31,422 nucleotides of DNA. Origin: Chara braunii. Its lineage: Eukaryota > Streptophyta > Charophyceae > Charales > Characeae. The stretch spans positions 696,772 to 728,193 of the forward strand of contig BFEA01000440.1 in the NCBI GenBank assembly GCA_003427395.1, in the 5' to 3' direction. The translations under genes and the position numbers were made by a program. Below, one piece after another: positions 10,905 to 20,127 of this stretch (position 1 is its first letter; every line of letters starts with the position of its first letter). The notes beneath the pieces are model-generated. The model saw nothing but the letters and a program-made list of their open reading frames with translations. It was not told where the DNA came from and searched no databases.

Positions 10905-12360
10905 CTACAACAAGTAAGGGGTCATGATTCTCACTGGCCAATTGGCAGATGGATCCTTTGCGTTGTCGATTGGACCGATTGGTGTTGTCGTCAGTGAATT
11001 TGTTTTTCTCACAAAGGTGTGAAATTTGACGTCTGGTTGTATAAAGTTGAAAGTGATCTTTGCGTTATGTATTGGTTGCTTAACAAAAATAGACAATAAA
11101 GTGCAAAACATTCGATTATGCTTCGTGTTCCTGGATGTCAAAATAAATAGTTCGGGGAAGGAACATTTAGAGGGGATTAACAAGACTTGATTCTCTCTTT
11201 CCCTATTGAATGGTTGTTTCACCGTCAAAGTTATTGCCCAATGGATTTGGTATTCAGTTTACAAGAGCATCATCTTCTCGGTCAATTTTGTGAACTTTAT
11301 GGAAGCCCTCTGGATGAATACTTAGAAAGGGAGTGAAAGGGGTAGGCATCGAAAGCGAATACACTTCATCTCTAAGAAGAATGTTTGCATCCAATGGAAC
11401 ACCATAGGTCCCATAATTTATTCTTTTAAAAGACAAAATGTGCATAGGTTCGGGGTTCATGTGATATCGTCAATAGATGTAAGTTGGGTTAAATCTTGGT
11501 TGCACCGGGATAAGGTATAAATATTATGAATCCAATAATCAAAGTTGGATGAACAGCGCATATCAAAAATATAAAAACGGTGAGTTGTCGTCTATGAGAA
11601 TAAGAGGAGAAACGAGTATTAAGTTCACAAGGATCGAAAAGTGAATATAATTGGTTATACAATCAACATCTTAGGCCTCTAAGTTTGGGTAAAACTAGCC
11701 CTAGGCCAAGAAGACTAGGCGTTTACATCAATCTATATCCTTGTAAACTATAATGAAATGAAGTCCTTTATTTCCAAATTACTCAGTTTTCTCCTTCGAT
11801 ATGATAATCTCGCGATAGGTGTTGATTGGAATACGATTCTGAATCTTTGTTAAGACAACCCCAGATTGGAAACTATCAAGACCGACTTCGAGTTTTGACA
11901 AAATTTTATCCTCTATTAGGGTTTGACAGATGCCTAGTGAACTTTGCCTCTCAACGTCCACAGTTACACGTGGTTTGATTCCCCATGTCCTCCGATAAAC
12001 AGAAAGTTAAACTTTATCTTAATGAAAAATCTTTTTATAATTTGCAGAGAATGAAAGTTAAAGAAACTACTGGACAGGAATAGTGAAAAAAATTCAAAAA
12101 ACTCACTAGTACAAAGAAATGTCATCACAAACGACCATATTACAAAATATACATTTAGGAGACTCATCCTCCAAAGAATGACCCTCAATGAAGGACTTAG
12201 CTCACTCGTACAACCTACTATATTATACGACTTCAACCAAATGTGTGAGTTTGTTCGCCTCAATTTTTTTAATATTACATCAATGTGCACACTGTTTAAT
12301 GGGATATATTCAAACCTCAGGGAACACTCTTTTTGTTTGGAAGTTGACAAGAGTCATGTT
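10905..12360 (-). pseudogene. Decayed minus-strand coding region, family unknown
   Basis: Several minus-strand stretches read like protein, separated by frame changes and stops. From 12360 downward: VNFQTKRVFPEV, then EDESPKCIFCNMVVCDD (a Cys-x2-Cys zinc-like knuckle, about 12180-12130), then KPRVTVDVERQSSLGICQTL (about 11980-11920) leading into a 60-residue open stretch, then open stretches at 11254-11460 and 10905-11228. The stops are mainly TGA or TAA that C-to-T change could explain. The zinc-like knuckle would fit a mobile-element protein, but I do not recognise the family. Confidence 0.4.
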
Positions 12361-13025
12361 GTCGGTGTAGGCTAGACTGAAATATGGACAGACCCCTCAA
12401 AGGAGAGGAATTGCACCATGGTGCTAAATGAATGGTGTCCAAGGGATGCTTGTCTCCCAATAATATTATACCTTGCAGTGCGGGTGCAAATATATCCTTA
12501 TATACTTTATATCTACAACAAAGTTATAACAAGAGAAAAACCTCACTAAGAAGATGACGAGGGGTATTATTACCTTCCTTTATAAGAGAGGTGATCAAAC
12601 AAATGACGAGAATTTGATACGCATTTATGTGTTAAATATGGCTTACAAAATCATCGTTGAAGAGTTAATTATTTTTTGAGCGAGTTACCTTCACGAATTT
12701 ATTAAGAAAATACAGGGTCCTTTGTCAAGCACAAGTCTATCACTTCTAATAAAGAAATAGTAATTCAAACATTGAAAATTATAGCATCTAAGAAAAAAGA
12801 TGAGACTATCCTGATATTGAATACGAAAGAAAATTATGACCACGTAGGTTTTAACCTTCGTGATAACAATAGAGAAACCTATGGAGGATGGTCATAACTT
12901 AACCAATCGGTGTTTACAATATATTCATCTGCTACCATAATACTCATGGTAAAAAGAAAACTGTCAAAAAAAAATCTCCTTAATTAAATCGTTGTATCGG
13001 GGTTGTACCCTGACCTCGTCAATGC
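12361..13025. other. No recognisable gene
   Basis: AT-rich sequence. No open frame shows a family I know, and I see no structured RNA or repeat. Confidence 0.6.
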
Positions 13026-13028
13026 TTA

Positions 13029-13384
13029 TTATCCACATGAAGTTTTTATTAGATATTCTACTATTATCTCATTAATTTTATTTTCTCATGCAAAGTTTTC
13101 TGTATTTCTTTTAATTTTACTTCTTACAAAGCCCGATTTTTTTTTTAATTCGTTTAATCCATCTCCGCTTCAAGTAAGATCACTATTATTAGATAATGAT
13201 TTAGTTATTACTTGTTTAGTATCATGACCGTCAAAAATCTCAAGTAAATTATCTTCCATGCCAAGTGTGAAAGAATTATATATTAGATCAACAATTTGAT
13301 TAGCTCCTTCGTAACCTAAAAACGACCGATAACCTAATGGAAAATTTTGAATATGAACTCGAGCAGAAATAACTCCACATTTGT
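13029..13384 (-). pseudogene. Unidentified organelle-like reading frame with two TGA codons
   Basis: A minus-strand frame of about 115 codons runs from the end of the ndhK match (about 13384) to tandem TAA TAA (13026-13031). Only two TGA codons interrupt it. It contains [20 protein letters not shown] and, near the end, NEIIVEYLIKTSCG. Codon use is AT-rich, as in organelle genes, and such a length is unlikely by chance at this composition. It does not match the usual NdhK C-terminus or NdhJ. It could be another organelle gene fused at the ndhK break, or an extended C-terminus of ndhK in this lineage. Confidence 0.45.
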
Positions 13385-13797
13385 TTACGTAACTTAATTA
13401 CTCCATCTTTTGTAACTTCTGGTTTTGGAGGACATCCGGGCAAATAAACATTGACTGGGATTAACTTATCAACACCTCGTACAGTACTGTAAGAATCAGT
13501 ACTAAGCATACCTCATGTAATTGTACATGCCCTCATTGCAATAACATATTTAGGTTCAGTCATTTGCTCATATAGTCTAACTAAAGAAGGATCATTTTCA
13601 TGGTGATTATTCCTATTGTAATAATAAGATCAACTTGTCTAGGAGTAGATCTAGGTAGTAATCTATAACGGTCAAAATCAAATTTCGAACCAATTAAGGA
13701 TACAAACTCAATAAAACAACATATAGCACCATAAAGTAAAGGCCATAGACTAGATAGTCTAGCCCAATTTGTTAAATCATTCATTGTTACAAAAATG
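13385..13797 (-). pseudogene. ndhK: Plastid ndhK fragment (NDH subunit K), nuclear copy
   Basis: NdhK is the Fe-S subunit of the plastid NAD(P)H dehydrogenase-like complex in thylakoids, homologous to NuoB. The frame starts at ATG 13784. It carries [75 protein letters not shown] and PGCPPKPE, all characteristic of plastid NdhK rather than mitochondrial Nad10. A one-base deletion shifts the frame after TMKM (about 13585), and TGA replaces a Gly codon in ACTITGG. Changes such as MGAC to MRAC fit G-to-A decay. It directly abuts mitochondrial cox2 sequence. This is a dead plastid-derived insertion. Confidence 0.93.
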
Positions 13798-13938
13798 ATT
13801 TTTATAGTGGTTCCATGAATAATTCTCTCTGGAATTGGGTTTTTCTTATAATGAAAATGTCAGAAAATACGAACCAACATCCATAACACGAAGATCAGAA
13901 TCACCATCAAGAAAAAAAAAAAATAATGATGCAGAAAT
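13798..13938 (-). pseudogene. cox2: Mitochondrial cox2 fragment, nuclear copy
   Basis: Cytochrome c oxidase subunit 2, part of the first membrane helix and the segment after it. The minus strand reads LHHYFFF (normally LHHDIFFF), then after a frameshift in a T-run MVILIFVLWMLVR, a TGA at 13860-13862 where the family has Trp, then [20 protein letters not shown]. The match stops at about 13797, exactly where ndhK sequence begins. The TGG-to-TGA change and the homopolymer frameshift show it is a pseudogene. About 40 codons of the gene remain. Confidence 0.88.
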
Positions 13939-14087
13939 CACCACCAACCAAGCCCCGAGTACGCACAGGTTTTATGGCATTTAATTAGCTGCGCGTATTT
14001 ATTTTATTACTACGAAGTTTCGTCTCCGCTCAAAACTTACAAGCACAGATATAGTGTCATTTGATGAGTAACCAAAAATAAAAGAGT
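13932..14087. repeat. Organelle-associated 155-bp repeat, copy 1
   Basis: Aligns over about 155 bp with 19646-19800 in the same orientation: shared AGAAATCACCA-CAACCAA, TACTACGAAGTTTCGTCTC, AACTTACA-GCAC and GTGTCATTTGATGAGTAAC. It contains a hairpin with GTTTCG/CGAAAC arms (one arm mutated here, intact in copy 2). Copy 1 touches cox2 and copy 2 touches rps7, so the repeat probably comes from the mitochondrial genome: a dispersed intergenic repeat or part of an intron. Confidence 0.8.
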
Positions 14088-14526
14088 CTTAAAATTAGAA
14101 ACTTATGTTTTTTAAGATTTTCAATATCAATGTTTCCAGAAGCTACTTTTTATTTCACTCCTTTCATTTATACTCTAAGAGATAGTGAGACTTAAATTGC
14201 GTAACTCATTGCAATGGAAAGGGTGCATTTTTTTTATGAGGTTATCATAGAAATTTAAAACTTTTGGATTAGAGAATCATGTATAAATGATATGATTACA
14301 CGCTGCGCACCAAATTGCAAAAAAATCGTGCAAGCAGTCTTATGGAACAAAAGTTCAAAACACTGTTGACTTTTCAAGTCAATTCTCCCATTCATTTACA
14401 GGCCTCGCTAGAGGCTTGTTTTCGCGAAACTGTTTGTGACGAATTTCGCTTTTCAAAACTGCGAAAACATCAGTCAAAACTAGTTCAACAAAGCATTTTA
14501 TTACTGAAAGATGGGGAACAACTGAT
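14088..14526. other. No recognisable gene; probable organelle-derived spacer
   Basis: AT-rich sequence between the 155-bp repeat and cox1. No coding match was recognised. Its position between two mitochondrial-like segments suggests mitochondrial intergenic DNA. Confidence 0.45.
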
Positions 14527-14737
14527 ATGACAAATTTTGCACAGAGATGGCTGTTTTCCACAAACCACAAAGATATAGGTATTTTATATCTAATCTTTGG
14601 TGCAATTGCTGGAGTAATGGGCATATGCTTCTCTGTACTAATTTGCATGGAATTAGCACTGCCAGGAAATCAAATTCTAGGTGGAAATCATAAACTTTAT
14701 AATGTGTTAATAATAGCTCACGCTTTCTTAATGATTT
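14527..14737 (+). pseudogene. cox1: Mitochondrial cox1 exon 1 fragment, nuclear copy
   Basis: Cytochrome c oxidase subunit 1, N-terminal 70 codons. The frame starts at ATG 14527 and reads [18 protein letters not shown], then [20 protein letters not shown] and AHAFLMI, all near-identical to plant and bryophyte Cox1. Several invariant positions are changed: Thr to Ile three times (ACA to ATA), Arg to Cys (CGC to TGC), Gln to Leu and Gln to Lys. Four of these six need C to T. The match ends after 211 coding bases, where the sequence becomes GTGCGCC, so this is exon 1 followed by an intron start. Confidence 0.93.
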
Positions 14738-14900
14738 GTGCGCCGCTGTGCTAGATGTTTGCAACCACACCACTGCAACAGCATTAAGGAATAAACAAAA
14801 TACATATTCTGAGTTATCAGAGACCTCGATAAATTCAAAGCAGTCACTTTATTTTTTGTCGTTCACCCGCAAAGTGCAAGTTAACTAGAGTCAACAAAAA
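14738..14900 (+). other. Probable 5' part of a cox1 group II intron
   Basis: The Cox1 homology stops after the first base of a codon and is followed directly by GTGCGCC, which fits the GUGYG 5' consensus of group II introns. Plant-type mitochondrial cox1 genes often carry such introns. I cannot see the intron's right end, domain V or an intron-encoded protein in the window, so the limit given is nominal. Confidence 0.5.
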
Positions 14901-15514
14901 AACGTTGTGTAATTAAAAGCAAGTTTATCACATACCTTTGCGTATAACAACGGATTATGAACAATTTATAAATTTTTTTAAGGAGGGGTTCATGCATATT
15001 TACAAGAAGCTTATCAATCTGGTTTTCACAAACATTAATCATATTTTCTATGTTGGTATGGTTGTTTTGAACTGTATACAAACAGTTCAACAAAAATAAA
15101 TATTGTGTTAAAAATTTTACTAATATGTTGAAAATTTGTCAATAAACAGTTAATATCCTGTTGCAAAAATGTTGAAATAATATGGTTATTAATTACGTTA
15201 AACCACTAGTAGTTGACCCAATTATGGGCCGTGCAAAAAAAAAAGTAGAAACGTCTCTAATCGGGTGAATTTAGGCGCTCTTGTAGTAGCTCGTATGTTT
15301 TCTAAAATCGTGGCGCGTTAACGGGCACCACTCGAGGAAGTACTGGTGGTTTAAAAACTTAGGATATTAAGGTTGGAAAAAATGTCAAAATTACATCAAA
15401 GCGTTGCCTTTATAGCGTTCTTATGTATTTACGATGTGTTGTTGATGTTGACGTCATGAAAAACCAACTTTAAAGTTTTTTAATCTAAAAGATTTATAAT
15501 CTCCCCCCCTTCCC

Positions 15515-15563
<49 letters not shown>

Positions 15564-16057
15564 GCTGTAATAAAATTTGTTTCTCATAGCAAAAAATCAT
15601 GTACATTCTATATTATACCTACCATGGTTATTGCATATCTTTTTATTTAGGTGTAGTTGAGTAAGTGTTGCCTCAAATCGATATGCGTTTGTCTCGCAAT
15701 ATAATTGTGAAATTGCAGAGACGAACAAATAGGAAAGGTAAATATTTTTTTTTCAACTAAGCAAAAAAACATTTTTTGTAATCATATAACTTAATCAAAA
15801 AAAAAAATTCTTTACATCTTTGTTTTTATGGAACGTCGACGGACGCCTCCTACATGTGCCGCATATTGTGGTTGGATGACGCCTACATACATGTGCCGCA
15901 ACGGATGCGTTGAGTTATATCTGCACCTACTGACCTCATACGCAAACATTGTTAAACACGTCATATCAGACCAAAAATAATTATAAAATAAAAGTGTAAT
16001 ATCCTTTATCAGAAGCGCTTAATACGAAAGACAGTTGTATTTATATATACATATATA
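14901..16057. other. No recognisable gene; one microsatellite
   Basis: AT-rich sequence. A (CT)n run lies at about 15518-15561. The words ACGCCT and TACATGTGCCGCA are repeated at about 15842-15900. No coding match was recognised. Part of it could still be organelle-derived intron or spacer. Confidence 0.55.
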
Positions 16058-17249
16058 TATATATACAGTGTTATCGGCGTTCGGGACTGGCCCAACACCC
16101 GAGCCCGAACGCCCGAACCTGAACGCCCGAACGTATGGGACCTCTTCGGGAGGCGTTCGGCCGTTCGAGCCGGACGCGGACCAAAAAAAANNNNNNNNNN
16201 NNNNNNNNNNNNNNNNNNNNNNNNNNNNNNNNNNNNNNNNNNNNNNNNNNNNNNNNNNNNNNNNNNNNNNNNNNNNNNNNNNNNNNNNNNNNNNNNNNNN
16301 NNNNNNNNNNNNNNNNNNNNNNNNNNNNNNNNNNNNNNNNNNNNNNNNNNNNNNNNNNNNNNNNNNNNNNNNNNNNNNNNNNNNNNNNNNNNNNNNNNNN
16401 NNNNNNNNNNNNNNNNNNNNNNNNNNNNNNNNNNNNNNNNNNNNNNNNNNNNNNNNNNNNNNNNNNNNNNNNNNNNNNNNNNNNNNNNNNNNNNNNNNNN
16501 NNNNNNNNNNNNNNNNNNNNNNNNNNNNNNNNNNNNNNNNNNNNNNNNNNNNNNNNNNNNNNNNNNNNNNNNNNNNNNNNNNNNNNNNNNNNNNNNNNNN
16601 NNNNNNNNNNNNNNNNNNNNNNNNAAACGTTTTCAAAAACTTCAAAAAAAAAACTATGTTATGGAGACAAATAAACTTAACAACATTTGCCTGATCACTA
16701 CATCCACATTCTTTACCGAATTTGAATTAAAAATTCAATACAAAAAATAAACACTATGATAAAAATAAGAAAAAATAAAAAGAGAATTAAAATGAGTGGC
16801 TGTGCCAGCACCTTTTCGACACCGCCATCTTTGCCGATTTTTAATTATGTTTTGGCATTGCCAAATGCCCTGAAATTTACAGATATTTAGTTTACATAAT
16901 CAATAACTCATTAAAAAATTTGAAAAAAAGAATAAAATTGTTCAACCCCCGAAAAAAAGTGAAAACAAAAAGTTAAAAGTTAAAAAAAAACAAAATAGTG
17001 AGTGGGCGAGCACGTTTTGACACCCCCATCTTTGACGATTTTTAATTGTTTTTGTGGCTTACGAGAATGGCTGCAAACTTTATAGGCGTGTAGGTTACAT
17101 CATAGAGAACTCAGAAAAAAAAATTCAAAAACAAAAACTTATGTTTAGGCCCCGAAATAGTTTTTGGCGGGGGCCGAACCTGGAGGTGTTCGGCCCTCGA
17201 ACGGGACCCCGAACGCCCGAATGTTCATTCAGGTAACCCTATATATATA
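16058..17249. mobile_element. hAT-type element, family A copy 1 (contains assembly gap)
   Basis: The left end is CAGTGTTATCGGCG at 16066 and the right end is GGTAACCCTA at 17241, preceded by a GTTCGG/CCGAAC-rich subterminal block. TATATATA flanks both sides (16058-16065 and 17242-17249), giving a probable 8-bp target duplication, although the flanks are low complexity. It has the same arrangement as 20136-20900: GC-rich ends with repeated CGAACG motifs around an AT-rich interior, and no transposase. Bases 16191-16624 are Ns. Orientation is not meaningful for a coding-free element. Confidence 0.8.
16191..16624. other. Assembly gap (434 N)
   Basis: The bases on both sides match a continuous stretch in the other family A copies, where only about 15-25 bp of A-rich sequence separate GCGGAC(C/T) from the following AAACGTTTTC-like sequence. 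The gap therefore probably hides a short poly(A)-like tract, and its stated size is likely an overestimate. The long open frames drawn across it have no meaning. Confidence 0.85.
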
Positions 17250-17381
17250 TGGTCCATGTACCGGGGGAAAATAGTTTGTCATAACCCGTCATTTGTTTGT
17301 CAACGGTTTACTGGAAACATTTGAGACGATATACATATTTATATATAGATAGATAGATATATACGAACAAATTTCTGTTTG

Positions 17382-18047
17382 ACCCAAAAAACAAAATATG
17401 TTATCAAGAAAACTCAAATAAATTATATTTACTTGAGCATTACATCCAAATTCCTTACCAAATTTAAAACAAAAATATAATATAAAAATAAAATTAATAA
17501 GAAAAATAAGAAAAAATAAAAAGAGAATTATTAAAATTAGTCAGTGAGCGAGCACATTTTCCACACAACCATTTTTGGCGATTTTTCTTTATTTTTTTGC
17601 ATAGCCAAATACCCCAAACGTTTACAAATGTGTACTTCACATAATACAAGACTCATTATAAAAATATTAAAAAATAATAAATTTTTTTAGGCCCTGCAAC
17701 ATAGTAAAAACCAAAAGTAAAAGGTGAAAAAAAACAATATAGTGAGTGGGTGAGCACGTTTTGACACCGCACATCATAGATAACCCAAAATTTTTAATTT
17801 TTGGCGATTTTTAATTTTTGTTAGGCTTCAATAAATGACTTCAAAATTTATACGCATGTACCTCACATCATAGAGAACCCACAAAAAAACATTAAAAAAA
17901 TAAAAATTATTGTTAGGTCTCAAAACAATTTTTGGCGTAGGCTGAACGCCTTCGGGTTCGGACCGTTAACGGGACCATGGACACCCGTACATACGGAGGT
18001 TGTCCCGGGGACCTCCGTACGTAAGGGCTGGTCACCTTGTACGCGAG
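17382..18047. mobile_element. hAT-type element, family A copy 2, left end missing
   Basis: Aligned to the other copies from the A-rich stretch near 17382 through the paired internal units (GAGCACATTTTCCACAC... and GAGCACGTTTTGACACC...) to a right end of the CGTACG subtype finishing GGTCACCTTG at 18039. The usual left GC-rich end (about 90-100 bp) is absent or replaced by a TATA/GATA-rich run, so the target duplication cannot be checked. The right flank is TACGCGAG. Confidence 0.75.
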
Positions 18048-18161
18048 CATATATAATATACATCAGTAAGAGAAAAAGCTCAAATTCGCATTTTACGGAT
18101 GCACGTTGCGCATACTAATAATGATTATTATATATACGTTTATATATAAACATATAGATAT

Positions 18162-18507
18162 GTATATATCTGTGAAGCACACCGAACATGTCCGGAGCTT
18201 TTTCGAATGTCCGAACATGTTCGGATGTTCGAACGAACGCCTCCCGAACGTGTTCGGCTGAACAAATTAAAAAAAAAAAAAAAAAAAAAATCTTAACTAG
18301 AGTTTGGCTACGAATTTGAGCATAGCCCTAAGGCAAAAGTTGTTTGTTTTATTATTTTACATAATATATAAGTTTTTTATATTTTTCTGAGAAGCTTGTT
18401 TTTTTTTTATAAATATTTTTATGTTAGCGTTCGGGGGATTTTGGCGCTCGTTCACGTTTGGTCACGAGCATGATCGAACCCGAACACGATGCTACACAGG
18501 TATATAT
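18162..18507. mobile_element. hAT-type element, family B copy 1
   Basis: A 330-bp element (18170-18499). Its ends CTGTGAAGCA and TGCTACACAG are inverted repeats matching at 9 of 10 positions. The 8-bp target duplication GTATATAT lies at 18162-18169 and 18500-18507. Subterminal blocks are rich in GTTCGG/CCGAAC-type motifs around an AT-rich core, as in family A. There is no coding capacity, so it would need a transposase from elsewhere. An inverted partner begins 51 bp after its end. Confidence 0.88.
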
Positions 18508-18542
18508 ATATATGTATATGTATATGTATATAATATTTCAAT

Positions 18543-18872
18543 GTATTAATCTATGTAGCATCCTGTTCGGTTTCAGTAACCAAACCCGAACTTTCACGAT
18601 CAAACACGAACGAGCGCCCAAACCCTTCGAACATGAACGTAAAAATATTAAAAACAAAAACAAACTCAAAAAATTTGAGAAAATATATATCTTATGTAAA
18701 AATAATTACACAAACAACTTTTGCCTAAGACGTATGCTCAAATTCGTAACCAAACTCGAGTTAGAAATTAAAAAATAAAACACGTTCGGGAGGCGTTCAG
18801 TCGAACACTCAAAAAATGTTCGGACGTTTTGAAAAGCTTCGAACATATTCGGTGTGTTACAAAGGTATTAAT
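18543..18872. mobile_element. hAT-type element, family B copy 2 (inverted)
   Basis: A 314-bp element (18551-18864), homologous to 18170-18499 in the opposite orientation. Its ends are CTATGTAGCA and a mutated TTACAAAG. A separate 8-bp target duplication, GTATTAAT, lies at 18543-18550 and 18865-18872, which proves an independent insertion rather than a local inversion. The two copies form long imperfect inverted arms around an AT-rich spacer of about 50 bp. Confidence 0.87.
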
Positions 18873-18940
18873 CATTTAAGTTTTGAATTATTTTCCCGAA
18901 TCGATGCTTAAAAAGGAAAAGCGAAGAAAATGATTGGAGG

Positions 18941-19192
18941 TTAAACATAAAAAACAGAAAAAGAAAAAGCAATACCTTTGTGCATCATAGGAGGGGCACT
19001 AGTCAAGCCAGCTTCATTGCGAGTTCGAAAACAAAAGACAAAATCATAAAGACCCAGGATCCAACACCATAATAAGAGACTACCCTTATGATTCGGCCAA
19101 GTTCTATAAACTGTATAAAAAAATGGTAATTGATTATTTGAATTTGTAAAAACGCTATAAATAGATAAATCAGAAGAAACATGACAAAACAA
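18941..19192 (-). pseudogene. ccmF: Mitochondrial ccmF (N-type) fragment, nuclear copy
   Basis: CcmF is a haem-lyase subunit for cytochrome c maturation, encoded in plant-type mitochondria. The minus strand reads SSDLSIYSVFTNSNNQLPFF, then TWPNHKGSLLLWCWILGLYD and CFRTR, matching the N-terminal part of CcmF(N) around the conserved TW(S)NHEGS-LWCWI segment. It then jumps to SAPPMMHKGIAFSFS, which resembles the later HPP-Y-GYV-FS segment, so an internal part has probably been lost. Only about 80 codons of a several-hundred-residue protein are present. It lies next to rps7, in the opposite orientation. Confidence 0.78.
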
Positions 19193-19302
19193 AAAGTTAA
19201 AAAAACAGATGGTTAAAACGAGAAAGTAAAGTAAACTAAAAAAAAAAAGATTACTTTTTTGCTAGGGTTATGCAAGAAAATTTCTAAGAATGAAAAACGA
19301 AA

Positions 19303-19634
19303 AACTTGTCTATGAATGCAATCACACATTTTGTTAACGCGATTGAAAATATCGAACCTATTTTAGAAGTAAGAAAAATTTAAATCTTCGGAACCACCCA
19401 ATTAGTCTCATTCATTATACCAAAGTGTCGTCAAGAAACCTTAGCTCTTCAGTGGATTCTTGAAGGCGCCTTGTGGAGACGACGTTTGACAGAAAAAAAC
19501 ATAACTTTAAATCAATCTTTATATGCTGAAATATAAGATGCTTTAAAAAAACAAGGATTTGCTAGAAAAAAAAAGATGATCTTCATAAATTAGCTGAATC
19601 AAATTGTCGTTTTTCTCATTATCGTTGGTGGTAA
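19303..19634 (+). pseudogene. rps7: Mitochondrial rps7 fragment, nuclear copy
   Basis: C-terminal two thirds of mitochondrial ribosomal protein S7. Stretches in order: FVNAIENIEPILEV, CRQETLALQWILEGALWRRR, NITLNQSLYAEI, DALKKQGFARKK and, after a frameshift in an A-run (about 19570), DDLHKLAESN, RFSHYRWW and the stop at 19632-19634. Two in-frame TAA codons sit where CAA (Gln) would fit, one after VRKI and one after YAEI. The upstream part is too changed to place a start. The HYRWW ending is typical of mitochondrial rather than plastid S7. Confidence 0.9.
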
Positions 19635-19645
19635 TAATGTACCTA

Positions 19646-19800
19646 TAGAAATCACCATCAACCAAACCTGAGTATGCGCAACCTTTATGACATTTAGTTA
19701 GCTGCACATATTTGTTTGATTACTACGAAGTTTCGTCTCTGCTCGAAACTTACAGGCACTGACTTAGTGTCATTTGATGAGTAACAAAAAATAAAGGAGA
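19646..19800. repeat. Organelle-associated 155-bp repeat, copy 2
   Basis: Second copy of the repeat at 13932-14087, starting 11 bp after the rps7 stop. The GTTTCG-tctctgct-CGAAAC hairpin is intact here. Differences between copies are mostly transitions. Confidence 0.8.
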
Positions 19801-20127
19801 ATGATATAAGAAATAAAAGTGATAAAAAAAAGAGTAATAGCAAGCAATAAAGATTTTTCACGATCCATTGGTTTATAAAAGCAAAATAAAAAATAAAGTG
19901 AAACAGCGAAACTACGATTTTTGTTGTAAAATATTATCATGCAAGACTTCTTGTAGTCGGTTGATACGTTTATTTATGCACTATAATGGATACATTAAGG
20001 CATGAAGCAATATTCACCTATTGATTTTATCTACAAACAATGTTTTACACATAATAGAAGATCAGAAAAAAAAAAAAAAAAAAGAATGTCCAATTCTTTA
20101 TGACTGATATTTAACATTGACAATGTA
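19801..20127. other. No recognisable gene
   Basis: AT-rich spacer, probably part of the same mitochondrial-derived insertion, ending at the target duplication of the next family A element. Confidence 0.5.

Noticed and set aside
12178-12375. Plus-strand 65-codon frames near 12.2-12.4 kb
   Set aside because: They lie opposite the better-supported minus-strand coding remnant and have no motif of their own.
13385-13797. Mitochondrial nad10 instead of plastid ndhK
   Set aside because: The residues match plastid NdhK (FDFDRYGL-VPRSSPRQADL type, GCPPKPE) rather than the Nad10/NuoB pattern (GCPPTAEAL).
14062-14085. TTGATGAGTAAC in the 155-bp repeat as a hammerhead remnant
   Set aside because: The box has a changed first base, and no helix II or GAAAC follows in either copy.
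16019-16694. Open frames of up to 219 codons spanning 16.0-16.7 kb
   Set aside because: Most of their length is the N gap. The real flanks are transposon ends.
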